64,000 nucleotides of DNA from Oceanospirillum sediminis (GTDB taxonomy: Bacteria > Pseudomonadota > Gammaproteobacteria > Pseudomonadales > Halomonadaceae): NCBI RefSeq assembly GCF_014164585.1, contig NZ_JACJFM010000006.1:1-64000 (forward strand). Reading direction: 5' to 3'. The first letter of the stretch is position 1, and every line of letters starts with the position of its first letter. Shown here piece after piece: positions 15,960-24,813 of this stretch. The position numbers and the translations under genes are program-made. The notes beneath the pieces are model-generated. The model searched no databases. It was not told the DNA's origin and was given only the letters and a program-made list of their open reading frames with translations.

Positions 15960-16005
15960 TTCTCCTGCTAACAGCCGGAGAAGATGGCCGTTTTTAGCAG
16001 GAGAA
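15960..16005. terminator. Long stem-loop between convergent kinase and chemoreceptor genes
   Basis: TTCTCCTGCTAA (15960-15971) pairs perfectly with TTAGCAGGAGAA (15994-16005), with a smaller GCC/GGC pairing inside the loop. A second eight-pair hairpin, GAATAATG/CATTATTC at 15942-15962, shares three bases with the left arm, so the two cannot both form fully. The position suggests bidirectional termination. Confidence 0.65.
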
Positions 16006-16034
16006 CTTTGATTCAGGTGCTCAGGTGTGTTCGT

Positions 16035-17666
16035 TCAGACCCTGAAGCGATTCATATGACCGGATAGCGCACCTGTAGAATGATGCAGTGAGTTCCCACT
16101 GGTTTTTGTTTTTGCAGCCAGGCGGTTAAGTGCTTCGGTATGTTTATTCACATCACTGACGGTTTCACTCATATGCAATGCCACTGAAGACTGCTCTTCT
16201 GTAGCGGCAGCGATCTGAGTCGACATATCATTAATACGATTAACACCCTGTACAATTCTGTCCAATGCTTCTGATGCACTTTCAGAACGGGTAACCGTTT
16301 CTGCTACCTCACTGTTTGCTTTTTGCATCGCAGATACTGCATTGTTTACACCAGCCTGAAGCCGGTCGATCATTTCCTGGATATCCTGCGTTGATTGCTG
16401 GGTTTTGGAAGCCAGGGTTCTGACTTCATCGGCAACAACAGCAAAGCCACGACCTGCTTCTCCGGCTCGTGCCGCTTCAATAGCTGCATTCAATGCCAGT
16501 AAGTTGGTCTGTTCTGCAATACCACCAATAACGTCAAGTACAGAAACAATATTCGTGCTTTCTTTTTCCAGTTCACTGATCAGAGCCACTACATTCTGCA
16601 TATCATCAGACAATGTTGTGATTTGACTGGATGCAGCATGGATAGCCTGGCCAGATGCGCTCACATCCTGGTGAACCTGATTGGCTTCGTTAGAGGATTG
16701 CATAGCGTTATCAGCGATTTCGTTAATGGCGTTCTGAAGCTCTGTCACTGCAGTATGTATCTGATTCACCGACTGCTGCTGGTGTTCGGCGCTTTGACTG
16801 GTTTCTTCTGCACCCTTGCAGAGATCGTCAACGACGGAATGCATTTCATGGGTATGTATACGGGCTTCTGCGATCATGGTCTGCAGAAACTCAATAAAGC
16901 GATTGACCTGCATTGCCAGACTGGCAATCTCATTATCGCCTTCTGCGGGGATACGCTGGGTCAGATCTCCGCCGCCATCAGCCAGGGCTGATAACATCCT
17001 TTCCAGCTGTTTAATGGCACTTACAACCATGCGAGGAATATAGATTACGACCAGTAATGATAATACTGAAGCCAGAATCAGGATTGCGACTATTTTAGTC
17101 ATTTCCTTGTTTTGGGTTGATATTATATTGTCTGCGATTCGTGAAGACTGTTTATCGATACTCTCCCCAAGGGCATCATACTGATCCCTTAAGGCTCCGA
17201 AGAGTTTCCCCTCTTCCGTGCGTATGAGAGCCAGAGCATCGGATATTTTTCCCTGATCTGCCAGAGTAAAAACCTGCTGAGCTTTGGTTTTCCATTGGGA
17301 AAAATCTGTTCTGAATTGGTTTTCATCTACCATCTCTACACCGACAGACGCTACCAGCTGACGAGCTTTCATCATGCGATCAAATGCCTGTTTAGCATTG
17401 TCATCAAAGTCCTGTCTGCTGGCCTGCCTGTCTTCTGACATACTGACATAATCCCTCATGGCCGTTGTAGCCTGATACAGATCACGGTCTGCATTCAGTA
17501 TGGCGCTGGTGGCCGGTGTCAGGTGACGGGCCATAATGTCGGACTGCTGACTGACGGCTGTAATTCCCAGATAGCCTGACCCCCCCAGGATAACGATAAA
17601 TATACTCAGTAAAAATACCGGAATGGATATTTGCCAGCGAAGACTCAGGTGTGAATAGCTGTTCAT
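16035..17666 (-). CDS. Methyl-accepting chemotaxis protein with four-helix-bundle sensor
   Basis: This 543-residue chemoreceptor has an N-terminal membrane helix (about 12-32), a helical periplasmic domain of about 150 residues that looks like a four-helix-bundle sensor, a second helix (about 190-210), HAMP (about 212-265) and a cytoplasmic signalling domain. The conserved hairpin tip, [19 protein letters not shown], and the [12 protein letters not shown] that follows are intact. There is no C-terminal CheR-binding pentapeptide. GGAG lies eight bases before the ATG. It lies between, and opposite to, the kinase and response-regulator genes, which may be chance or may mean that the same ligand class is sensed. 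Confidence 0.92.
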   Translation of the reverse strand: MNSYSHLSLRWQISIPVFLLSIFIVILGGSGYLGITAVSQQSDIMARHLTPATSAILNADRDLYQATTAMRDYVSMSEDRQASRQDFDDNAKQAFDRMMKARQLVASVGVEMVDENQFRTDFSQWKTKAQQVFTLADQGKISDALALIRTEEGKLFGALRDQYDALGESIDKQSSRIADNIISTQNKEMTKIVAILILASVLSLLVVIYIPRMVVSAIKQLERMLSALADGGGDLTQRIPAEGDNEIASLAMQVNRFIEFLQTMIAEARIHTHEMHSVVDDLCKGAEETSQSAEHQQQSVNQIHTAVTELQNAINEIADNAMQSSNEANQVHQDVSASGQAIHAASSQITTLSDDMQNVVALISELEKESTNIVSVLDVIGGIAEQTNLLALNAAIEAARAGEAGRGFAVVADEVRTLASKTQQSTQDIQEMIDRLQAGVNNAVSAMQKANSEVAETVTRSESASEALDRIVQGVNRINDMSTQIAAATEEQSSVALHMSETVSDVNKHTEALNRLAAKTKTSGNSLHHSTGALSGHMNRFRV

Positions 17667-17926
17667 GTATTAATCTCCGGGAAATGAAGCCGTATTAAAA
17701 ACAGAGCCGGTCCGTTTCAGGTTGTATTTTGTTGGCTCTGATAAAACAATTGTTAATTTAAGTATAAGCATTGTTTCGGCTTTTTGGCTATACGTCCGAA
17801 GCCTTGGGTAGGAGATTAATTAGTAGAAAGTGTATTATCAATCTCTTTTGGTTAGGGTATCTTCGTAAATGGCTGATTTGCTGGCATAATCGAAAAGGTT
17901 TGTTTTATAAAAAGGCTTGTCTGGTG

Positions 17927-18616
17927 ATGTCTGCTAATCAAAGTTTACCTGTTATATCGGCTTCATCGATGAGGGATGATGTCCGGTCTGAATCTGTTGT
18001 CTTTGTCATTGATGATGATCCGGATGTCCGGGATTCACTACAGTGGTTACTGGAATCTGTAGGGCTGGAGGTGATGTGCTTTAATAGTGCCCTGGCTTTC
18101 CTGAATGAGGTAAATGAAAAACTCCTTCAGGAGGAAGCCGCCTGCATTGTAATGGATGTGCGTATGCCTGGTTTAAGTGGCATCAATGCTCAGCAAAAGT
18201 TTACTGAAGCCCGAATTGATTTACCGGTTATTATGATTTCAGCTCATGGTAATATTGATATGGCAGTAACTGCGATGACGCAAGGGGCAGTTACATTTCT
18301 TGAAAAACCTTTTGATGATCAGCGCCTGATAGATCATGTGCAGAGGACTCTGGATAAACAGCGGAGCCAGCAGGCCCGTGAGCGCAAGTTGCAGATATAT
18401 CAACAGCGCTATGACAGTCTGACACGACGGGAGCGGCAGGTATTTGAACAGGTTGTTAAAGGGCTATCTAATCAGGAAATAGCGGATACGATAGGTATCA
18501 ATAAAAAAACTGTCGAAGGACACAGGGCCAATATGATGGCGAAAATGTCGGTAGGATCTCTTTCGGAGCTGGTTCAACTGGCAATTGCCATCAGCGTGAC
18601 GGAAGGGTTGGTTTAA
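17927..18616 (+). CDS. FixJ/NarL-type response regulator
   Basis: This response regulator has an N-terminal receiver domain with phospho-acceptor Asp77 in VMDVRMPG, acidic residues in FVIDDDPDVRD and Lys in FLEKPFDD, and a C-terminal LuxR-type helix-turn-helix (LTRRERQVFEQVVKGLSNQE and the recognition helix after INKKTVEGH). The architecture is that of FixJ and TodT. The start at 17927 gives a 229-residue protein; the frame is open 156 bases further, but that extension does not look like protein. The likely partner is the FixL-type kinase at 14.2 kb. Targets may include the acyl-CoA ligase unit (inference). Confidence 0.88.
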   Translation: MSANQSLPVISASSMRDDVRSESVVFVIDDDPDVRDSLQWLLESVGLEVMCFNSALAFLNEVNEKLLQEEAACIVMDVRMPGLSGINAQQKFTEARIDLPVIMISAHGNIDMAVTAMTQGAVTFLEKPFDDQRLIDHVQRTLDKQRSQQARERKLQIYQQRYDSLTRRERQVFEQVVKGLSNQEIADTIGINKKTVEGHRANMMAKMSVGSLSELVQLAIAISVTEGLV

Positions 18617-18798
18617 GGGCTGAACAAACGGGTTCCCTGGAAGTTATTGTATTGGCCAGCTTTTGGCTGCAGAGCAAAGCAATACCCAGGTTCAGTTATA
18701 TAATCTCAGATATACCCGATTTTAAGGCTGAAAGGCCTCATGTTTAGCGCATGGAGTGACCGGGCAAGAGGTAAACTTCCCTTACCCGATAAACTAGA

Positions 18799-19674
18799 TC
18801 AGATCAGGCCGGCAAGTTCCAGTGCTGCCTTAACGCGTGCTTTTCCAGCTTCAGACATTTCAACAATTGGCAGACGGGCCTCTTCATCACATAGACCCAG
18901 CAGTGAGGCGGCATATTTAACACCTGCAGGGCTTGGTTCTGAGAACAGAGCATTATGCAGAGGTGCCAGTCTGTCCTGAATCTCCAGTGCTGTTGCAAAG
19001 TCACCCCGGTCACAGGCTTCGTGTAGTTGAGCGCACAGTGCTGGTGCGACGTTAGCCGTTACAGAGATACAGCCGTGTCCGCCATTAGCGCGGTAAGCCA
19101 TTGCGGTCAGATCTTCGCCAGACAGGTAGCTGAACTCACCTTTAACAACCAGGCGCTCGTTGCTGATGCGGGATAGATCACCCGTTGCATCTTTCACGCC
19201 GCTGATACGAGGCAGTTCTGCCAGGCGAGCCATAGTATCCGGTACTACATCAACGATAGCGCGAGGAGGAATATTGTAAATGATCACCGGAATTTCAATG
19301 GCATCATGGATCATTTTAAACTGCTGATACAAACCTTCCTGGTTAGGACGGTTGTAATAACCGGCAACGCTTAATACTGCATCAGCACCAGCTGCCTGAG
19401 CATGACGCGAGTACTCAACGGCTTCTGTCGGGTTGTTTGAGCCTGCTCCAGCGACGACAGGGACTCTTCCGGCAGCTTCTTCTACTACAATTTCAATAAC
19501 CCGCTTATGCTCATTCTCATTCAGTGTAGGGGACTCTCCGGTTGTACCAACAGGTACCAGGCCGTGGGTGCCACTTTCGATTTGCCAGTTAACCATCTTA
19601 CGCAGTGCTGCTTCATCCAGTTCTCCATTAGCAAAAGGGGTAATCAGAGCGACATAGGATCCGCGGAACATCAT
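18799..19674 (-). CDS. dapA: 4-hydroxy-tetrahydrodipicolinate synthase DapA
   Basis: This 291-residue aldolase-superfamily enzyme condenses pyruvate with aspartate semialdehyde in lysine and diaminopimelate synthesis. Key residues are visible: Thr-Thr of GTTGESPT, Tyr of IIYNIPPR with the substrate-binding Arg, and the Schiff-base Lys of GVKDATGDLSR. The wording (SHGLVP-like N-terminus, GAGSNNPTEA, SVTANVAP) looks nearer to alphaproteobacterial DapA than to the Pseudomonas form, so it may be a transferred or second copy. AAGGAG lies seven bases before the first of two tandem ATGs. An attenuator-like structure and a leader ORF precede it. A paralogue such as N-acetylneuraminate lyase is unlikely given GVKDATG context, but other DHDPS-like aldolases remain possible. 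Confidence 0.87.
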   Translation of the reverse strand: MMFRGSYVALITPFANGELDEAALRKMVNWQIESGTHGLVPVGTTGESPTLNENEHKRVIEIVVEEAAGRVPVVAGAGSNNPTEAVEYSRHAQAAGADAVLSVAGYYNRPNQEGLYQQFKMIHDAIEIPVIIYNIPPRAIVDVVPDTMARLAELPRISGVKDATGDLSRISNERLVVKGEFSYLSGEDLTAMAYRANGGHGCISVTANVAPALCAQLHEACDRGDFATALEIQDRLAPLHNALFSEPSPAGVKYAASLLGLCDEEARLPIVEMSEAGKARVKAALELAGLI

Positions 19675-19696
19675 GAGTTAACTCCTTAAAAACAAT

Positions 19697-19731
19697 AAAA
19701 AACCCGGAAGCATATTCTGCGACCGGGTTTG
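19697..19731 (-). terminator. Intrinsic terminator in the dapA leader (probable attenuator)
   Basis: On the minus strand AAACCCGG pairs with CCGGGTTT across a 15-base loop and runs into six T residues. It ends 22 bp before the dapA start, so it must act on dapA mRNA itself and not on a gene further upstream, because none is present for over 800 bp. An alternative pairing with 19768-19778 would disrupt it. Confidence 0.75.
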
Positions 19732-19753
19732 AAAGATTCTTTAGTAATAAGTA

Positions 19754-19837
19754 TCAGCTACAGGCTACAAACCGGGTCAGTGTGCAGGATTTCGATTGAC
19801 CTGCTTTCTGTTTAATGAGTTTCACACCGTAGTTCAT
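19754..19837 (-). CDS. Putative 27-residue leader peptide of dapA
   Basis: A short frame reads MNYGVKLIKQKAGQSK followed by SCTLTRFVACS and a TGA stop, directly before the dapA terminator. Four of 27 codons are lysine AAA, three within codons 6-11. Its last codons overlap the segment (19768-19778) that can form the anti-terminator, the layout of a classical attenuation leader. There is no strong ribosome site upstream, which weakens the call, and the peptide is not as lysine-rich as textbook leaders. Confidence 0.4.
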   Translation of the reverse strand: MNYGVKLIKQKAGQSKSCTLTRFVACS

Positions 19838-20511
19838 CTGTCTGTACTTACTTATTCTGGGCGTAATTTCTGAGAAATCTGAAACTTACAGGAAAAATAC
19901 TATGCACCTGGTTCAGTGTTTCTTGATGACAGGGGTAATCTATAGAATAAAATTTTCTATATCAATATTTTTTTGAATAAAATTCTTAAAAAAATATCAA
20001 AACAGAATTATATTTCTGTTCTATGAAATATTATTCTGATAAAACCGAATATTCTTCAAATACTATCCCTCTGAAAATCTGAATAGGCATGTCTCTGTTA
20101 AGAGTTGCTGTATTCTCCAGCGGCGGACAGAAAATTTTTTTGCCGGTAATGGCAGATGGATTTTTCGAATTATGGCTGATTATTATTTTTTCTTCTGGTT
20201 TATCCTTTTTAATATTGTAGATTTGTCTGATGTGTGACTTTTTTGTGGATTTTTAACCTGCTTTTTGTGTCTTTTTATGGTTGTTGTTCCGGTTTTTTTA
20301 TACCGATAAGGAGGTATATGTCGGGTATATCCTCTGAAACATCATCATTTTGCTGTAAATTAAGAGTTGTATGGTGAATAGTTCTGATATTTTGTTTTTA
20401 TAAAGTTACAAATTTTGCTTTTTGGTGTTTAGTATAGCTTTTCTATTGGCTAGTCAGACTCTGGCTAGATGATTTTTCTGTCATAACAATAAAATTGGGG
20501 CAGGTTTAGCT
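19838..20511. promoter_or_regulatory. Divergent upstream region of dapA and dadA
   Basis: This AT-rich stretch should hold the leftward dapA promoter and the rightward dadA promoter. The only other item is a 19-codon frame with a strong ribosome site at 20318. Runs of A and T near 19970-20000 and 20200-20300 are compatible with promoter DNA, but I cannot fix exact boxes. Confidence 0.45.
20318..20377 (+). CDS. Possible 19-residue ORF behind a strong ribosome site, upstream of dadA
   Basis: AAGGAGGT stands two bases before an ATG that opens MSGISSETSSFCCKLRVVW and then stops, 134 bp before dadA. The ribosome site is as complementary to 16S rRNA as any in the window, though unusually close to the ATG. 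It also lies within TATACC...GGTATA, an eight-base-spaced inverted repeat, so the sequence might instead be an operator or leader hairpin. Confidence 0.28.
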   Translation: MSGISSETSSFCCKLRVVW

Positions 20512-21765
20512 ATGAAGATTCTGATTCTTGGAAGTGGTGTTATTGGAGTGACTTCAGCCTGGTATCTGGCGCAACAAGGGCATGAAGTAACCGTGGTGGA
20601 CCGGCAGAGTTCACCGGCTATGGAAACCAGTCATGCTAATGCCGGTCAGGTATCTTTTGGTTATTCATCACCCTGGGCAGCTCCCGGAGTGCCCTTTAAA
20701 GCGATGAAATGGCTGACACAAACGCATGCTCCACTCAAGCTGAAACCGACAGCTGATATCCATCAGTGGGGCTGGATGAGTCAGATGCTGGCTAACTGCA
20801 CTGAAGGCCGTTATGCCGTTAATAAAGCGCGTATGGTAAGGATTTCTGAATATTCCCGAGTCAGTATTGATGAGCTTCGTCAGCAGACGGGTATTCAGTA
20901 TGAAGACCGGCAGAAGGGTACCCTGCAATTATTCCGTACTCAGCAGCAGGTTGATGCTGTTGATAAAGACATTGAAGTGCTGAAGCAGTTTGATATGAAG
21001 TATGAGCAGCTGGATATGGCGGGCTGTATTGCGGCAGAGCCTGCACTGTCCAGAGTGAAGGACAAGTTTGTGGGTGGCTTAAGGCTGCCGGATGATCAGA
21101 CCGGAGATTGCTTTGCTTTTACCAATAAGCTGGCAGACCTGTGTAAAGAACAGGGTGTTCGCTTTTTGTTTGATACCCACATTCACGGTCTGGAAGATAG
21201 CGCAGGCCGGATAACCGGTGTAAAAACCAGCGCAGGCACACTGAAGGCAGATCATTATGTTGTGGCGATGGGAAGTTTCTCCCGTGATCTTTTAAAGCAG
21301 ATTGGCATGGATGTACCTATTTATCCTGTGAAAGGTTATTCGCTGACTGTGCCGGTTAAAAATGCTGAGGCATCTCCTGTTTCTACCGTTATGGATGAAA
21401 CTTACAAAGTGGCGATTACCCGCTTTGATGATCGGATCCGGGTCGCCGGAACGGCTGAACTGGCCGGTTTTAATCTGGATCTTCTGCAAAAGCGCAGAGA
21501 TACCATTTCTATGGTGGTATCTGATGTGTTTCCTGATGGTGGCAATGTTGAAGAGGCAGAATTCTGGACAGGTCTGAGGCCTATGACGCCGGATGGTACC
21601 CCGGTTATTGGTAAAACCCGTTTTGATAATTTATCTCTGAATACTGGTCATGGCACCCTGGGCTGGACAATGGCCTGTGGCTCTGGCCGTTTATTGGCCG
21701 ATCTGGTTAGCGGCAGAAAGCCGGATATTGACCCTTCGGGTCTGGATATCTCTCGTTATCACTGA
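20512..21765 (+). CDS. dadA: D-amino acid dehydrogenase DadA
   Basis: This 417-residue FAD enzyme oxidatively deaminates D-amino acids (notably D-alanine) to 2-oxo acids and ammonia, feeding electrons to the respiratory chain. The dinucleotide fold [20 protein letters not shown] opens the protein, followed by VVDRQ and by [22 protein letters not shown], a DadA hallmark (shown here in part: [14 protein letters not shown]). The C-terminal [16 protein letters not shown] and [14 protein letters not shown] segments complete the family pattern. AGG lies seven bases before the ATG. It is monocistronic, ending in a strong terminator; no alanine racemase adjoins it. Confidence 0.93.
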   Translation: MKILILGSGVIGVTSAWYLAQQGHEVTVVDRQSSPAMETSHANAGQVSFGYSSPWAAPGVPFKAMKWLTQTHAPLKLKPTADIHQWGWMSQMLANCTEGRYAVNKARMVRISEYSRVSIDELRQQTGIQYEDRQKGTLQLFRTQQQVDAVDKDIEVLKQFDMKYEQLDMAGCIAAEPALSRVKDKFVGGLRLPDDQTGDCFAFTNKLADLCKEQGVRFLFDTHIHGLEDSAGRITGVKTSAGTLKADHYVVAMGSFSRDLLKQIGMDVPIYPVKGYSLTVPVKNAEASPVSTVMDETYKVAITRFDDRIRVAGTAELAGFNLDLLQKRRDTISMVVSDVFPDGGNVEEAEFWTGLRPMTPDGTPVIGKTRFDNLSLNTGHGTLGWTMACGSGRLLADLVSGRKPDIDPSGLDISRYH

Positions 21766-22131
21766 TTTTTCATGCCGTTTCCGATGTATATGGGGAAGCA
21801 CCTTTAGCCGGCTATATATCTGAAAATCAGATGAGTATTGTCCGGTCTCTGGCCGGATAATATTATTACTGTCAGCACAGATAGTTTCGTTCCTGTATTT
21901 GATTGGTGTGCTATTAACACCGCATTATGTCTTTTATTTTGATTCGGCATGTATCAGTGGCACACCGACGGTACAGGTACTCAGCTGTAATCTGTGCTGA
22001 TCCGTATCTGATCTGACCGGTACAATAAACCCCATCTGTAAGGGTGGGGTTTATTTTTTCCGGTTGCTATACCTGTCCAGCTATTATGATACTTTTATTG
22101 GTATACATCTTTGCTGGATAAGGTCTTCTGG
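21766..22131. other. Intergenic region between convergent dadA and potD
   Basis: It contains the dadA terminator at 22024-22059 and a weak TCCGG/CCGGA hairpin at 21841-21857. No coding sequence or other structure is evident. Confidence 0.6.
22024..22059 (+). terminator. Rho-independent terminator between dadA and potD
   Basis: AATAAACCCCA (22024-22034) pairs perfectly with TGGGGTTTATT (22045-22055) and is followed by T residues on the plus strand. The left arm also gives A/T-rich flanks in the other direction, so it may stop the leftward pot operon too. Confidence 0.88.
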
Positions 22132-23160
22132 CTACATGCCAGCCTTCAGCTTTTGCCAGTATTCTGTCATCAGCTTCATGGCATCATCGCCAATATCGTG
22201 GTGGAATTCACCTCTGGCAATATCATCCTGCGATGGGAATACTGCCGGGTTTTTGCGTACATCTTCGTCCATCAGAGGCAGAGCTGCACTATTCGGTGAG
22301 GCATAACCTACATATTCTGCGTTGGTTTTTGCTACTTCAGCACGCAGCATAAAGTCGATAAATTTATGAGCATTGTCGATGTTGGCTGCACCGGATGGGA
22401 TAACAAAACTATCCACCCAGAATACTGCACCTTCTTTCGGGTAAACGTATTTCAGATTCGCACCTTCCTGCTGAGCCATATAGACTTCACCATTCCAGTT
22501 CATGCCCAGAGAAACGTCACCAGACAGGAAAGGCTCCCGTGGTGCTTCAGAGTTAAACACCAGTACATTGGGCATCAGGCTTTTCAGGGTTTCGTAGGCC
22601 TGTTTAATCTCTTCCGGGTTTTTGCTGTTACCACTATGGCCATTCAGTGTCAGAGCCATATGGAAAACCTCGCGAATATCATCCGTCAGTAACAGCTGTC
22701 CTTTCCATTTCGGGTCCCACAGATCTTTCCATGATGTGATTTCTCCCTCTGACAGGGTATCTGCGTCGTAACTGATAGCCGTGCTGCCCCAGAAATAAGG
22801 TACGCTGTACTGATTACCTTTATCGTAATCTTTATCCAGCAGATCCACATTCAGATTGCCGAAGTGGCTCAGCTTAGTTTTATCAATGGGTTGCAACATG
22901 CCTTCACGGGCCATTTTAGACACGTAATAGGTAGAGGGCACGGCAATATCGTAGCCTTTGCCTTTTTGCAGCTTCAGCTTGGAATACATCACCTCATTGC
23001 TGTCAAAAGTGGCATATTCCACTTCGATCCCTGTCTCTTTAGTAAACTGTTCTACCACAGATTCGTCGATATACTCCGACCAGTTGTAAACCACTACCTT
23101 TTCCTGGGCCAGAGCCAGATTGGATGCCAGAGCCAGACCGGCTACCAGTAGTTTTTTCAT
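22132..23160 (-). CDS. potD: Polyamine ABC transporter substrate-binding protein (PotD/PotF)
   Basis: This 342-residue periplasmic receptor binds spermidine or putrescine. A signal peptide runs to LALA (about residue 18), then KVVVYNWSEYIDESVVEQF, the usual PotD/PotF opening; the WS..Y segment contributes ligand contacts. Later blocks YDIAVPSTYYVSKM and NWNGEVYMA are family-typical. The sequence alone does not settle spermidine versus putrescine. It is the last gene of potABCD, overlapping potC by four bases, with AAGG about ten bases before the ATG. Other polycation or amino-acid receptors are unlikely. Confidence 0.92.
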   Translation of the reverse strand: MKKLLVAGLALASNLALAQEKVVVYNWSEYIDESVVEQFTKETGIEVEYATFDSNEVMYSKLKLQKGKGYDIAVPSTYYVSKMAREGMLQPIDKTKLSHFGNLNVDLLDKDYDKGNQYSVPYFWGSTAISYDADTLSEGEITSWKDLWDPKWKGQLLLTDDIREVFHMALTLNGHSGNSKNPEEIKQAYETLKSLMPNVLVFNSEAPREPFLSGDVSLGMNWNGEVYMAQQEGANLKYVYPKEGAVFWVDSFVIPSGAANIDNAHKFIDFMLRAEVAKTNAEYVGYASPNSAALPLMDEDVRKNPAVFPSQDDIARGEFHHDIGDDAMKLMTEYWQKLKAGM

Positions 23161-23969
23161 TGGCTTTTTCCTTTTTTCAGTATCAGTTGTGCCAACACAA
23201 CCAGGGCAACAGAGAAGATCAGCAGGCCTGTAGCCAGCGCATTCACTTCAGGGGACACACCAACCCGTACCATTGAGAAAACACGGATTGGCAGAATTTC
23301 ATAACCAGGACCTGTGACAAATGAGCTGACGATGACGTCATCCAGAGACAGGGTAAAACTGAGCAGCCAGCCAGATATAATCGCTGGCATCGACATAGGC
23401 ACGACAACACTGAAAAATGTCCGGGTTTCACTGGCTCCAAGATCTCTGGCCGCTTCAATCAGGTTACCATCAAAACCATTCAATCGGGCATAGACAGTAA
23501 TGACCACAAAGGGCAAGCAGAATGTCAGGTGGGCAATTAACAGAGACCAGAACCCCAGATGAATACCCAGTGCCATAAAAATCACCAGAAACGTAATCGC
23601 CAGTACAATATCCGGTGACATCATCACCACAAACAGTAAACCGCTGGTGGCTTTTTTCAGAGCAAATTTATACCGGTATAAGGCATAGGCCATGAAGGTG
23701 CCCAACATGGTCGCAAGAGTTGCTGCAAGTAAGCCAATGGTTAGTGAATGCCAGAAAGCATCCATCAAGTTACCGTTGTTTAGAAGCTTTTCGTACCATT
23801 TCCAGGTGAAGCCCCGCCAGCTATGGCCGTATTTGGATGAATTAAATGAATTAACCACCAGCACAGCGATAGGAGCGTACAGATACGCCAGCACGGCGCT
23901 AATAAATAAAACGCTGCCCAGTTTTTTAATAGCAGAGCCTTGATAACCTGAGTGATCAGAGGTTTTCAT
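23157..23969 (-). CDS. potC: Polyamine ABC transporter permease PotC
   Basis: This 270-residue inner-membrane permease has about six transmembrane helices and the EAA loop EAARDLGASETRTFFSVV that docks on the PotA ATPase. The N-terminal helix is followed by YAPIAVLVVNSFNSS, typical of PotC/PotI. AGGAGG lies eight bases before the ATG, and the gene overlaps potB by 14 bases and potD by four, showing tight translational coupling. Confidence 0.92.
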   Translation of the reverse strand: MKTSDHSGYQGSAIKKLGSVLFISAVLAYLYAPIAVLVVNSFNSSKYGHSWRGFTWKWYEKLLNNGNLMDAFWHSLTIGLLAATLATMLGTFMAYALYRYKFALKKATSGLLFVVMMSPDIVLAITFLVIFMALGIHLGFWSLLIAHLTFCLPFVVITVYARLNGFDGNLIEAARDLGASETRTFFSVVVPMSMPAIISGWLLSFTLSLDDVIVSSFVTGPGYEILPIRVFSMVRVGVSPEVNALATGLLIFSVALVVLAQLILKKGKSQ

Positions 23970-24813
23970 CGTTTAAACCTCCTTTTTTACTGACCAGTTT
24001 ATTAGCCTGAGCATACATCAGTAGCAATAACGCCATCATCAGCATCATGATGACACTGAACGCTGCTCCCATAGGCCAGTCTCTGGCTACCAGGAACAGG
24101 TTTTTAACAACGTTACCCAGCAGCAGGTTTTTTGCCCCACCCAGCAGATCAGCAATATAAAACATACCCATAGCAGGCAGAAAAACGATCAGGCAGCCAG
24201 AAATAATCCCTGGCATTGTCAGAGGCAGAATAATGTGCCGGAAGCGCTGAAGTGCGTTGGCTCCCAGATCTTTCCCGGCTTCCAGTAAACTGGTATCCAT
24301 CTTGTCAAAGCTGGAATATAACGGCAGAACCATAAAGGGCAATAACAGATACACCAGACCAAAAATAACAGCAAACTCGGTGTAAAGTAATTGCACCGGT
24401 TCATCGAGAATGCCCATGCTGACCAGAGCAGAATTGATCAGACCTTTTTTACCCAGAATGATTTTAATGGCGTAAGTACGAATCAGACTGTTGGTCCAGA
24501 AGGGTAGTATCAGTAAAAACAGTAAAATGGCCTGAGTCCGTTGCTTAAATCCGGATAATAGCCAGGCGAAAGGGTAGGCAACTAATAAACAAACCAGGGT
24601 TGCAATGGCCGCCAGCTCCAGACTATGCCAGAACACAGTAAAGTAGACCGGGGTAAAAACTTTCTCAAAATTGGCCAGAGTCGTTGGCCAGACAACCAGA
24701 TGGTCCGCATCAGGCGACATAAAGCTGGTGCCCACCAGCAGCATGTGAGGCAGAAAAACGAATACCGTCAGCCAGGCCAGGGTGACAGAGATAATCAGAC
24801 GGCGGAAATCCAT
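23956..24813 (-). CDS. potB: Polyamine ABC transporter permease PotB
   Basis: This 285-residue permease, with about six membrane helices, pairs with PotC. The EAA loop is visible as LEAGKDLGANALQRFRHIIL and the PFWTNSLIRTYAIKIIL segment is characteristic of PotB/PotH. Its ATG overlaps the potA stop codon by one base, so translation is coupled. Nothing is missing. Confidence 0.92.
   Translation of the reverse strand: MDFRRLIISVTLAWLTVFVFLPHMLLVGTSFMSPDADHLVVWPTTLANFEKVFTPVYFTVFWHSLELAAIATLVCLLVAYPFAWLLSGFKQRTQAILLFLLILPFWTNSLIRTYAIKIILGKKGLINSALVSMGILDEPVQLLYTEFAVIFGLVYLLLPFMVLPLYSSFDKMDTSLLEAGKDLGANALQRFRHIILPLTMPGIISGCLIVFLPAMGMFYIADLLGGAKNLLLGNVVKNLFLVARDWPMGAAFSVIMMLMMALLLLMYAQANKLVSKKGGLNDENL

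Noticed and set aside
19740-19960. Lysine (L-box) riboswitch in the dapA leader
   Set aside because: I could not find the conserved L-box core segments or the multi-helix junction; a leader-peptide attenuator fits the visible pairings better.
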